Of a DNA stretch of 64,000 nucleotides, positions 43,215 to 53,400 are shown one piece after another (position 1 is the stretch's first letter; each line of letters opens with the position of its first letter). The stretch is from Apoda limacodes (lineage: Eukaryota; Arthropoda; Insecta; Lepidoptera; Limacodidae), in the NCBI GenBank assembly GCA_946406115.1, contig OX291545.1:21075153-21139152 (forward strand). Direction: 5' to 3'. The translations under genes were made by a program, and so were the position numbers. The notes beneath the pieces were generated by a model, which saw nothing but the letters and a program-made list of their open reading frames with translations, was not told the DNA's origin and ran no database searches.

Positions 43215-44475
43215 TTAAAAATCTAATCACTTTCTTCTTAAAGAACCCCATATCGTAGTACCTCGAGAAACCCTCAGCAAGGAGCTTATTCAACAACTTA
43301 AGCGTATAAGGGAGTAAGTTCCTATCAAACCGCACTGTTTGTGACCATTTAGGTTACGAAGAGTGAGAATGAATTCACTGTCGATGGCGAGCGAAGCGAT
43401 GGTAGAAAGTGGCTGTGGAAATTATTTCAAACAATTCCTCAAAACACAGAACATATTATTCAAGCGGTAGAACACACACAGGAATGCAAAATCTCTCCTC
43501 AGACCTAAAGGTTCGATACGACTTGTGAATTTGGGATCGTCGACGATTCTTACTGCTCGTCGTTGAACTGAATTAAAAGGGCTAAGCTGGTATCCCGGTG
43601 CACCCGCCTAGAGATAGCATTAGGCTGGACTTGTTATTTGTAAAGCAACAACCTTTGCCCTGAGGTGAAGCATCGCTTCGCTCTGTTGAGTACTCCTGGT
43701 TTCTTGGACGCCAGCTTCACCTTGGTTTCCAAATGGTCACGAAACTAGATATAGCTGGAGATGTCAACACCAAAGATCCCAATATACTTGGAGATGGTAA
43801 GTGTTGCGTTCTGGAATTGTAGAATTACAGTAAACTGTGGATTTTCTTAGCGGTGAACGCGCAGACTTGTGTCTTTATTGGGTTGAATCCTGAAACGCTT
43901 AACGCCCGCCGGACCTCCCACTGTGTTATGGAGATTTCTGGCATAGCCTTACCGCATCACGGTAAAGTAGGTGGTACAGTTCCTTCGTCATTGATATTCG
44001 AGTTTGAGGCAATGAGACTGCCCACAGTAAATCGGCTTTATCTCTAGCACTATGGGAGAATCGGTTTTTCGCTGTGGTGGTAACGACCACTTACAAAAGT
44101 TTCCCTTGGCAGCTTAACAAGCGACCACAAAGCACGACTCCCAGAGGTATAGCTTGCAAGTCGCCCACCTATTTTGCCGATTGGAACTTAGCTCTGGCGG
44201 TTATTTTCTTACTGAACCTCGAGGCAGCATTTAATTTGCGTTTTAACTCAGACGTATTCAGATCCTTATTGATCGAACCGTGGTCCAAGCCTCATATGCA
44301 GTTTGCTTGAGAATTTTAGCTTCTTTATAAAGGCCTATTAAACCACGGTCTTTTTTTGACATCAGCAGGGTTAGAAATGTAACATTCCATGCCAGCGAAG
44401 ATTGTCTCAGTGACTGCGGCTGTGCAGGTGTCAGGATCTTCTGAGCTGAAGCAGAGCTGCCTCCACGGGTACGAT
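43215..44475 (-). mobile_element. CR1/Jockey-group retrotransposon with RT core deleted
   Basis: On the minus strand from right to left: a linker after the endonuclease (GMECYIS, then KKDRGLIG- and AKILKQTAYEAW), SNSNINDEGTVPPTLP and EVRRAL. The text then jumps directly to FNPIKTQVCAFT-like, ISKYIGIFGVDISS, LASKKPGVLNRAKRCFTSGQ and the AGAPGYQL block shared with 1735-2290. The whole catalytic RT region is missing between EVRRAL and the FNP block. The 3' untranslated end is also absent. A stop-rich frame marks it as dead. Confidence 0.8.
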
Positions 44476-45053
44476 GCATAAAAATCCCGCAATCTATCAC
44501 AATCTGCTTACTGACTTATAATGCCACACACAAGGCCAATTAATTGGCGCAGAGAAAACGGTTAGTGTCCATGACACTTGAATTCGGGCGAGAGAGTGGT
44601 CAAAGGAGCCAAGAGGTGCATCCACTGAGACGGAATATCAGTTCGGACGTGTAATTAGCACTCCTAGCCTCTATATCAGTTGAGAGTTCCAGTTGAGAGA
44701 ATTTTGTTTGAGTAATTGTAAAGAATAAAAACCAAATTTAATTGATACGTCTCAATTTTTTTTATTGAAAGTATCTAAATTTAACAAATTTAACATTATT
44801 TAGTAATAATACTAAAACTATAAGAACATTAAATATAGAAACTATTTGTAAGTAGACTTCTGGTGAACAAAACACCGTCATAAAAACCAAGTATTTTGTA
44901 TTATTTTTCATCATGCAACCTCTTACAATTCACCCCCACCGTGCGCGTAATACATATTGCATTTCATACTAATTCTATAAACGTGGCTCGAATGGCGCGT
45001 ACGATGCGGACAAATGTGCGATCACCTTTGGATGGCTATGAATAATTATCTTA
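44476..45053. other. Unassigned region left of the triplicated unit
   Basis: aagaataaaaaccaaattta near 44720 looks like a polyadenylation-type context but lacks support. No gene is supported. Confidence 0.3.
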
Positions 45054-45170
45054 TTAATATTCTATACATGTATAATTACATAATTCGATACTGATGCCGT
45101 CGGTCGCCACCTTGTCAAGCTCTATGGTAACTAAATGTCTACATACTTTACGCAAAATACTTTCCAAATC
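45054..45170 (-). pseudogene. CxxC exon, tandem copy 1
   Basis: The minus-strand frame DLESILRKVCRHLVTIELDK continues VATDGISIEL to a stop at 45054-45056. It aligns without gaps to copies 2 and 3 over about 22 codons, but the first cysteine of the CxxC pair is arginine. A pyrimidine-rich tract with an AG directly before GATTTGG (45171-45172) would serve as a splice acceptor. No start codon is present, so it is an internal or terminal exon if it is a gene. Confidence 0.5.
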
Positions 45171-45501
45171 CTCATTTAACACAACGAAATAATAGTACTC
45201 AGTAAATCAAGACAAAAAAAAATGCAAGCTATGATTTAAATTGTTTTCTATTTCGTAAAATTCTCAACTTAAACTGATAAAATATGCATATGACAAAAAT
45301 GCAGTAAAAATTATCATAATTTACCTGTGAAATGTGTACTTATTCGAATTATTATCTGTAGTGACTTCACATTTACTCACAGCACAAGACACCATAGTTA
45401 CCTACAAAATTAATAGTTTGTATGTTAATCCAGGATTATTTTAAAAAAATCCATTCGCCTTAAGAGAAACGCTATGTCCTCTTACTTGTGGTCATATAAC
45501 T

Positions 45502-45660
45502 TTATACTCTTTTTATCATAATTTTAATGAACGTGTTTTTATTTATGCCACAGTTAGAGCTTCTCATAGACTTTATTATATATTCGCATGACGTCAGTGC
45601 TATGTCAATCTCCATCGTAACTAAATGATTACATATTTTACACAAAATATCCTCCAAATC
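45502..45660 (-). pseudogene. CxxC exon, tandem copy 2
   Basis: The minus-strand frame DLEDILCKICNHLVTMEIDI continues ALTSCEYIIKSMRSSNCGIN to a stop at 45502-45504. In-frame sequence before it reads LLNQ. CKIC gives a possible zinc-binding pair. The order ILCxxC-x-H-[LI]VT-x(3-4)-D resembles the first zinc motif of CULT-type (cereblon C-terminal-like) proteins, which insects also have as secreted forms, but this is inference from a short motif. The downstream half of such a domain is not recognised. Confidence 0.5.
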
Positions 45661-46034
45661 TTGATTTAGCAACGAAATATGGTATCAAGTCTATAGAAAA
45701 ACATGTAAACTACGATTCAAATGGTTTTTTTCGTTGATTTTTCAGCTGTATTAGATAAAATATTCTATCAACAATGCTGTAATTCTGATTATTCCGTCTT
45801 GTAAATAAACATTGGCTCACACTAGAAGACAGCTGCTGTATCTAAAAAATATTTTAAATATTAATGACGGATTACAGAAAGAAAAAAGAAAATTCCAGTC
45901 ACAGGAAACAAATGACGACCTTACCGGATCTTATTGCGGGAGACATTGACATAGGCACCTATTTTCTTCTGTCTTATTTTGTCTCGGGCTCTATGCACTT
46001 AATTTGGATTTCTCGCTTCCACGCTTTATTAGTC

Positions 46035-46115
46035 TTTTTTTTTCTTGTGCGGAGATTGAACCTGCACCCCTCGTTTCCGTAGATAGTCTTCACTACCAAC
46101 AGAGCCAAGGAGCCG
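46035..46115 (-). mobile_element. SINE head / tRNA-derived retropseudogene
   Basis: On the minus strand it reads cggctccttggctctgttgg, then ggtgcaggttcaatctcc and cgcacaag followed by A9 (T9 at 46035-46043). Box A and box B are present, and the head resembles the SINE at 2602. It sits between units 2 and 3 of the tandem array, so it inserted after or during their duplication. Confidence 0.65.
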
Positions 46116-46253
46116 TCAAACGTATATATCTTTGCCGCAAAAAGAACTCCTAATAGACTTTATTATCGATATCGATACGCATGACGTCAGTGCTAAGTCA
46201 ATCTTTATCGTAACTAAATGATTACATATTTTACACAAAATATCCCCCAAATC
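46116..46253 (-). pseudogene. CxxC exon, tandem copy 3
   Basis: The minus-strand frame DLGDILCKICNHLVTIKIDL continues ALTSCVSISIIKSIRSSFCG to a stop at 46116-46118, at the edge of an inserted SINE head. It is nearly identical to copy 2 over the first 26 codons, with mostly in-frame substitutions. About 250 bp upstream a separate 29-codon frame (46501-46590, minus) reads MAECDNNYIDKRRY and then a hydrophobic RVYFIAIGIFCFPA, which could be a signal-peptide exon. The equivalent part of copy 2 (45899-45952) is disrupted. Confidence 0.5.
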
Positions 46254-46680
46254 TTGATTTAGCAATTAAATATGGTATTAAATCAAGAGAATAATATATA
46301 AACCACAATTCAAATTCATTTTTACGTTAATTTTTCGGATAAATTCGATAAAATATAATTAACAACAAAGCAGTAAAAAAATCATAAATTACCGGTAAAA
46401 CGTGTATTTATTCGGATTATTGCGACTTGTAACGTCACATTGGCTCACAAAATAGATACCAAATTTACAATTTAAATATTCTAAAATATAAATCAAGGAT
46501 TCAAGCAGGAAAACAGAAAATTCCAATCGCTATAAAATAGACCCGCCGATATCGCCGCTTATCAATGTAATTATTGTCACATTCGGCCATTTCTTCTATC
46601 TCATTTTCTCATGGGCACTATGCACTTAATTTGGATTTCTCGCTCCCACGCTTTATTGGTCTTTTGAACATAGTGAAAAA

Positions 46681-47221
46681 ATCCTATGTCTATGATTTTA
46701 TACGATTAATTTTGAATAATTAAAGAATACAATGAGGTATCCATCTATATACCTACTGTCTCAAATATTACACGATACCAACCATAATAGAACCATAAAA
46801 TAACCAACCACCATAATAGAACCAGTCCACAAAAAATTTTGCCCCTTTATTTATAAGAAGCAATTCAGCGATAATTTACTCTTTGTATCGGGCATGGTCG
46901 TTCTTGACACTCTGGAAAATAAAAAAAATACAGACAGTCTTGCATAACCATTCGTTGCTCCAGAACAAGGTTGACAATCTCATAGCATTGACGGATTTTT
47001 AGCCTGTTCGTAACCGAGCGAGCGACGCCGAGATTGGATTTATGTTTTTTTTTGTGTTTTTTTATGTATATATTGTGTGAAATTAATATATGTAAGTATA
47101 AGTGTATTAAATTTAAATTTAGATTAATCGTTGTTTATAAACGTTCAGATCAACCCATCAGTTTATAAATGTATGCAATCAAGTAAACACATCAATACAA
47201 ATAAGTATTTTCATACCAAAG
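46681..47221. other. AT-rich DNA, nothing supported
   Basis: No gene or repeat was recognised. Confidence 0.4.
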
Positions 47222-47305
47222 ATGCAGTAAAAAAAACCTCTAGCCAGAACTTGAACCTACAATCTATAGATTTTAAAATACGCTCGTTACGAACGTCACA
47301 AATAC
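47222..47305 (-). repeat. tRNA-like SINE head, diverged
   Basis: On the minus strand aggttcaagttctggctaga followed by ggttttttttactgcatc parallels the end of 3141-3232 (ggttcgagtcctggctcgag, tgactgcacc). The 5' half is poorly kept. Confidence 0.45.
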
Positions 47306-48994
47306 ACAATTACTAGGTACCTATGAAGGCTTAGTACACCAATCTTACAAATACAAAAATCTGTCCAGAATTAAGAAGTACATAATAAATATACATACAT
47401 AGAAATAATCTGTCATTACTAGAGACTCCCTGAAGGTAGTCTTCGAAGTAAACATATTACACTATACTATACCTTTGACTATATCCTTGTCTACATCATC
47501 AATAAAAATAAATGTTTTTATAGCAAAAATGCAGTCACAAAATAAACTGACATAAGGTATCAAAATTTAATAAAGTTCGAAGTCATTCGTTTTAAGGTGT
47601 TGCAGCTAAATTAAAAAAATGACCCTTAAAGATTCGTCATATCTTTCAGACAATTGAAGTACTAAAAAAATTAACAGCTTTAATTTTTTTTAATATTTAA
47701 GTAATTAAAAATAATTATATCATTCAAAAGCTTTAAAATGTTTGTATTTTATAATTTTCCCTAAAGTGTCAATTTTAATTAAGAGTAAGTAGGTATTATT
47801 TAAGAATTTATGAGATAAGATGGTTTCTCGAGATTTTATAATGATTTATTGACAAAGAAAACTAGTCTATATCTGCTAACGAATGGTATAAAATTATAAT
47901 TTTATGGTGTTAAACTGGTATGTAAACAAAGAAAAATGTACCGAACATCAATTCTAAATCGTCAATTTTGTTTGAAAAAAAATGGATATTCATTTTTATA
48001 ATATATATAAAACAGTGATTTTTTAACAAAATCCAAGTTTGCACTTAAAGATGAACTAATTTATAGTTATAATTTGTAGTTAAACTAAGTTTCGTTTAGT
48101 AACAAAGTATACCAAAAACAATTTTTAAAAACATGCAAAAACTTCCTTATAATAATAACACAGAAAAATACATATTTCTGAGCCAATTCAAATAAATATA
48201 ACGGACAAATAAGAAAAGTCAAAAGCAAAAGCGTGTCTATGTATATACGTAGTCATATTTCAGTCTATTCATATTCATTCCGAAGAAGAGAATGTATAAG
48301 TTTCCTTACAAAGTGCTTAATGGTTCACAATAAAAATATTTTCTTGCAAGAATCTCAAGATAAAGTTGAAGAAACATTTTCTACTTGGTATCTACATTTT
48401 TGTATCGCACGAAGTCACTCACTTCAGCACAAGCACTAAGTACAAGATATTCAAATAAGTTAAAAGCTTTCCGATTCCATTTGCTTTTCACCTGTGAATA
48501 CATTACGTTCACTACACTAGTCAGAAAAGGTTGCTACCGATATTTAGAATCAAAACGAATTAATAAATTCGATCACAAAACATTAGTGAAATTGATTTAC
48601 GTAATTTATTAGTTTTAACAACGACTTTTTATTTATTTTTTATTGAGTTGTATTATAGTAAGAAGAAATTATAGCTGCCTGGTGTGTTAGTTTAAGCCTT
48701 TCATTGTCTATCAAGGGTGGTAAGGAGAAAATTACTAACTAGAGGCTAGCTAGCGGCCGAAGGCTTTAATGACTCGAGTTTGTTATTTCTGTACCGCCTG
48801 TGTTACACACAATGTTTTTCACCACATTTGAGAGTAAAAGAAATAAAAATATAAGGTCAATAAATAAATAAACTCACGAAAACACAATTGAAATGGCGGA
48901 AATCTAAGTAGAATTTATGAATTAAAAAGCTTAAGCTGAAGTTAAGTTCATATTTATACAGACAGCTTTTATACATATTATAGAATAGGCGCGT
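47306..48994. other. AT-rich DNA, nothing supported
   Basis: About 1.7 kb without a recognisable gene or repeat. Confidence 0.45.
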
Positions 48995-49090
48995 CATTAC
49001 GCCCTTGAGTTCTATTTGTCTGTCTTAGCACCCGCTTTGCCTGCACGAAACGACATTGTTTACGAGTAAGTGTGATGAAAAATAGTTTAT
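48995..49090 (+). repeat. Dispersed repeat fragment, shared with 1570-1695
   Basis: Shared blocks are cccgctttgcct, acgacattgtttacgagtaa and tgatgaaaaa. Confidence 0.4.
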
Positions 49091-49602
49091 TATTCACAAG
49101 TGTGCCAATTTCTTTTTTGGTTTAAGTGCCTACTTAAAAATCTGAGGTAGTGAAGCACTTTAGAATTGAATCACAAGCGTAAAGTGATTCTAATATAAAC
49201 TACTAAGCGATTACAGTGAGGGATTTAAAGGAACGGAGCTTAAAAATATGCTCTCGTGTAAAATATACAACTTTTCACTTCTACCAGCGAGGTAAATACG
49301 TGTTAATTTTAGGATTTAGGTAAGAATCATATTGTATTCAATGTTAAACAAGAAGTTTATTCTTATTCACAAATACTACATATAAAAAAAATAAACAATA
49401 GATACTAATTAAAAGTTAAAAGTGAAGTTGCTGCAATTGTGCAAGTTAAATAACACTTTTGGATATGTTTCTATGTGTACGTTAAATTACGTTACGGTTT
49501 GTTTCAATAACATCCTGGTTTAATAGTTGTCTTCGTCACTTTGATTCACAAAACAATTTGATGCTGATAAAAATAGTTTCCCGCCATTTTTCTTGATGTT
49601 TT
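49091..49602. other. AT-rich DNA, nothing supported
   Basis: No gene or repeat was recognised. Confidence 0.4.
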
Positions 49603-49829
49603 TTAGAGTACCGTATCCAAAGGATAAAAAACCGTCCGTCCGTCTGTCACCAGGCTGTATCTTATGAAGCGTGATAGTTAGACAGTCGAAATGTTCACAG
49701 ATGATGTATTTCTGTTGCCACTATAACAACAAATACTAAAAACAGAATAAAATAAATATTTAAGGGGGCTCTCATACAACAAACGTGATTTTTTTGCCGT
49801 TTTTATAGATAATGGTACGGAACCCTTCA
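49603..49829 (+). repeat. 'ggttccgtacc...' dispersed repeat, copy 4, shortened
   Basis: It starts tttagagtaccgtatcc, has caccaggctgtatcttatga and atgtatttctgttgccacta, and ends atggtacggaacccttc. The final cgcacttggccg block is missing. Confidence 0.78.
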
Positions 49830-50440
49830 AGTAAGATATAAAATATTTGTTCCAATAGATCTTAAATCGTATCTGAACCAGTTATCGTGTGGTTTCTTTT
49901 TCAGCGTCACTTAATTCAAAAAGTACTTACTTTGCGTCATGCGCGATGCAAGTTTTTGAACACAAAATTTACCCTTTTATTGCTGGAGACGTGAAAATAC
50001 AGTTATGTACCTAACTACCATTAACATACAGAACTAGACAGCGCATTTCCCAGCTAGACGAAGCGAAACTGAGGTTTCTTGTCTCTTACTCACTTGATTT
50101 AATAAACATAATCAAACCACATACCGGACGTTGATAAAAACAGAAAAGAGACCACAGGTTTGCTTTGTTTCTTTCTAAATTATGGTAAATTTAGGAACGC
50201 TATTTCACAGCCCATGGCACAGATAATAGAACTGGAAGTCTATGTTACGAATCAAAAAAACAACGTAATAAAACTACTAATTAATTGTTTCAATTATTTG
50301 TTTAACTCTTACACTACGTATGAACGTAGGAGACAGCGCGAAATATTGTGCACTAATCCCAATGACGATAGCTAAGAAATCCTACTAATAAGATGTTAAA
50401 TCTTAAAGAAAGCGGCAAAATTTCTATGATCCCTAGCTTA
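49830..50440. other. AT-rich DNA, nothing supported
   Basis: No gene or clear repeat was recognised. Confidence 0.4.
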
Positions 50441-51900
50441 AAAAAACCGGCCAAGTGCGAGTCTGACTCGCGCACCAAGGGTTCCTTACAAACTTATTAT
50501 ATGTAGATAGCTCTTCCAACATGAGATGAAGTCTCCTAGGTCAAAGGGAAGTACCCCATAGGTTTTGATTTATTTGCGTCACAATATGCGATAAAAATGG
50601 CCATATTTTTGGCATATTTTATTTCCAAAATATGGTCATTTTTACATTTTTCATTTACTTAGAAGCTTGCTTTTTTTTACAACATTAAGTGACCGTAGCA
50701 CAAAGACTTAAGCAAAAAGACTTTATTATTTAATATTTATTTTAACTCGATACCTTCACGCGTTCTTGAGTAAAAGGGTCTTGACAGACAAACTTTTTTT
50801 TTAAATGTGTTATAACTATAAATTAATAAAATTCGGATTTTGAACTATATTTGTGATGTAGGACCTTGTTTTGTGTCAAATTTCATGATTCTAGCACAAC
50901 GTGAAGCAAGCCCATAGGTTTTCATTTTTTTGTTAATAACTAAATACCTAAATATCCTTAAAATGACCGTGTTTTTTTTATAGCGTTGACATAGAAGATT
51001 GATCTTTTACAGCTTTAAGGAACCGTATACCTTAGTATTTCATATTAATTTCAACTAGATACCTCCACGAGGCCTTGACAGACAGACAAACAAATTATTT
51101 TGTGTCTCTGAGGTGGTGGCGTGTGTGTCGGGTCGTTACGTTCCCTAAAACATGGTTGAGCGAAGCGATGGCTGATTCATGTGTCATACTCGTGAACGAG
51201 TGCCGCCGCCTGTGGAGGCTGGTCTGCTCTTGCAAACTTCTTTGTATTCTTAGTTTTACTTTTTTGTTTTGTTTATTAATACTGTAAGACATTGATTATT
51301 TCTTAGTGATGAATACATAAACTGTCTTTTTTTTATATTAGATACTTTTTTTGTTGTGCTTGTGCTTTATATTTCATGTTTTTTATGTTTGTAATAGAAA
51401 GTGTCCTTTTATGATAGGGAGGGCATTTTCCAATATTTTAATTGAACGCTGTAAGTGAAAGGGAGAAAAGAAATGCCCTTGCTGAGTTTCTTGCCGGTTT
51501 GTCTCAGTACAAGGTCTCCCGCCCTATAGACTTACGAACCGATGGCTTAGTGACATTCATAAGTGCTAATTATTGTAGCCTAAACTGAATAAATTATATT
51601 GAATTAGAATTTGAATTTAAATGAGTTATAACTACAAAGTAACAAATTTAAAATTTTTTCCTATTTTGATTTGTTTGTGAATGCCAAAATATGTGACAAA
51701 AATAGCCTTTATTTTCTGAGTTGACTTAAAAGCTTGATTCGAGGGACCGCAGACCTTAGCATTTGATATAAATGTCAACGTGATACCTTTACGCGTTCCT
51801 GAGTAAAAGGGTCTTGACAGACCGACAGACAGGCAGACGAACAACAAAGTGATCCTATAAGTGTCCCTTTTTTCTTTTTAAGGTACGGAACCCTAAAAAA
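50441..51900 (+). mobile_element. Long 'ccggccaagtgcgag' repeat, copy with nested insertion
   Basis: It starts aaaaaaccggccaagtgcga and ends aaggtacggaaccctaaaa. Internally, two similar segments carry taccccataggttttgattt-like, cgcgttcttgagtaaaagg and gggtcttgacagac blocks. It is interrupted at about 51092-51622 by a LINE 3' end. It is the same family as 58744-59490. Its termini, read in reverse, equal those of the shorter 'ggttccgtacc...cgcacttggccgg' repeat. Confidence 0.8.
51092..51622 (+). mobile_element. LINE 3' end inserted into the long repeat
   Basis: It carries gctgagtttcttgccggttt, acgaaccgatggcttagtga and a tail around gaataaattatattgaatt to aatttgaatttaa. This matches the usual lepidopteran LINE 3' tail (TTGAATT-type). 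The outer repeat continues directly on both sides (gacagacaaac before, gttataactac after). An open frame at 51075-51287 crosses the junction and is not a gene. Confidence 0.7.
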
Positions 51901-53289
51901 TATATAAAAAAAACACAATGATAGTTCAGTTTTACAATACCGGCTCAATAATTTTCAAGAAGTATTCAAATAGAAGAGAATTTATTTAAATGATATGAAA
52001 GAAGTTCAATAAAGTGTTCAAATATTAAATTTCAATATTAAATCATTTGTACGGCTTATTGAAAAATGTCGTCTTTGCTTTGAAGACTTTCCTCAACTAA
52101 CTTTTGTAAAATTATATAAAATGAATAGTGAGATAGATACCTATTACACAAAGAGATTTTATAATGTTTCTCTAATTTTTTATCTATAAGTAATATAATC
52201 ATGTACTGACACACGTACTCTCTCCCCGAGTGTGTATTGAAGAGCCAGTTTTAAAAAGTATGAAAAAAACATGCCTTAGAATACTTGACTTCAAATATAT
52301 ATTTCTTTAATAATTAATTTGATGTTAAATGTTATCAAATTACAATTTAACTTTAGCAATGATAATAATCTGTATAAAAAAGCTACTTCAGACAACATTT
52401 TTAAAAGCGTAATAAGTTTTTTAATTTGCGTCCTCGCTTGTATTGATTTGATAATGAGATAATAGATATGACTTGTCCACTGATACTTCGGCTTGCTTAT
52501 TCTGTAAGCTATTTCAGTGACTTTTGTCGAATTTCTTATCATATCTGCAAGCCACTTGCTAAGCGAATTTGTGTTTTTTTTTGTGTGTCTGTGTCCTAGT
52601 TTCTGCGCCGTCTAGATCATAACAGAGCTTCTGAAAGCAGGAAACCAATACTTGTCTTTTATAGGGTTTTCATTTCTGTTTTCTTCGAAAAGATCACGCC
52701 AGATTTATTGGATCATAAGCAGGATGAGGTTTTTCTTCAAAAAACAAGATCTCGTCTTGTTGATGAGCAATAGACCAATCTTGCGTCTGAAATATTTAAC
52801 AATTTTTTTTGAGAGCCGGTTCGTACGTTTTCAGCCTAACCGAACAAGCCGGTTACCGAAATTATATTACATATAAGGCCATAAATAAACGCTCTGGTAG
52901 ATAAGATCGGCCTCTTTGCGTAGTGTTGGTGAACCAAAAAAAGGCCCTGGAAGGAGTTGTAGCCTCTCCTGCAGCAACGCAACGTTGTCATTGAATCCTT
53001 CTTAATAATTACAACACCAGAAAACAAAGCCAACCCAAAAACAATTAGCGGTATTGATATAAAAGACAAGCCAATTTTACAATTGTGTCATACGAAATAA
53101 TAGTTGTTGTAGGTAACAGACCTTAGTGATCCTAGATAATGCACATAATAATATTTTTGTACATTAATAAAGATAAATTAATAATGACACCAGGTGCCAT
53201 GTTGTTAATATCTATAAATACAATTATTATAGGCAAATCATGAGCTAATAATAAACATATACAATATATTTAACAAACAGCCCGTAAGA
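51901..53289. other. AT-rich DNA with two overlapping open frames, nothing recognised
   Basis: 52652-52876 (plus) and 52836-53069 (minus) are open for about 75 codons each. Neither shows a motif I recognise. Confidence 0.35.
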
Positions 53290-53400
53290 TGGCGACCTGC
53301 AAATACGAAATAAGCTTGCTAATGAAGCACTCCATCTGAAGTTGCGATCCATTTCTCGCATCATTACCTCACTTGATCGTTGACACAAACGTTTCAAGTA
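53290..53400 (+). repeat. Short dispersed repeat (family of 32775-32880)
   Basis: It holds ttgctaatgaagcactccat, gaagttgcgatccatttctc and gcatcattac. Confidence 0.7.

Larger units (their letters stand above)
45054..46680 (-). repeat. Three tandem diverged copies of a roughly 550-600 bp unit
   Basis: Shared blocks recur in order in the three units: acgtcagtgc, gtaactaaatgattacatat, ttttacacaaaatat, aaatcttgatttag, tattcggattatt and tggctcaca. Units 2 and 3 also share ctatgcacttaatttggatt and tctcgct-cccacgctttatt. Approximate limits are 45054-45500, 45502-46034 and 46116-46680. The first copy is the most diverged. Each carries a conserved minus-strand reading frame, described separately. Confidence 0.82.

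Noticed and set aside
44700..44765. LTR or gene 3' end
   Set aside because: There is a single aataaa in AT-rich DNA and no partner sequence.
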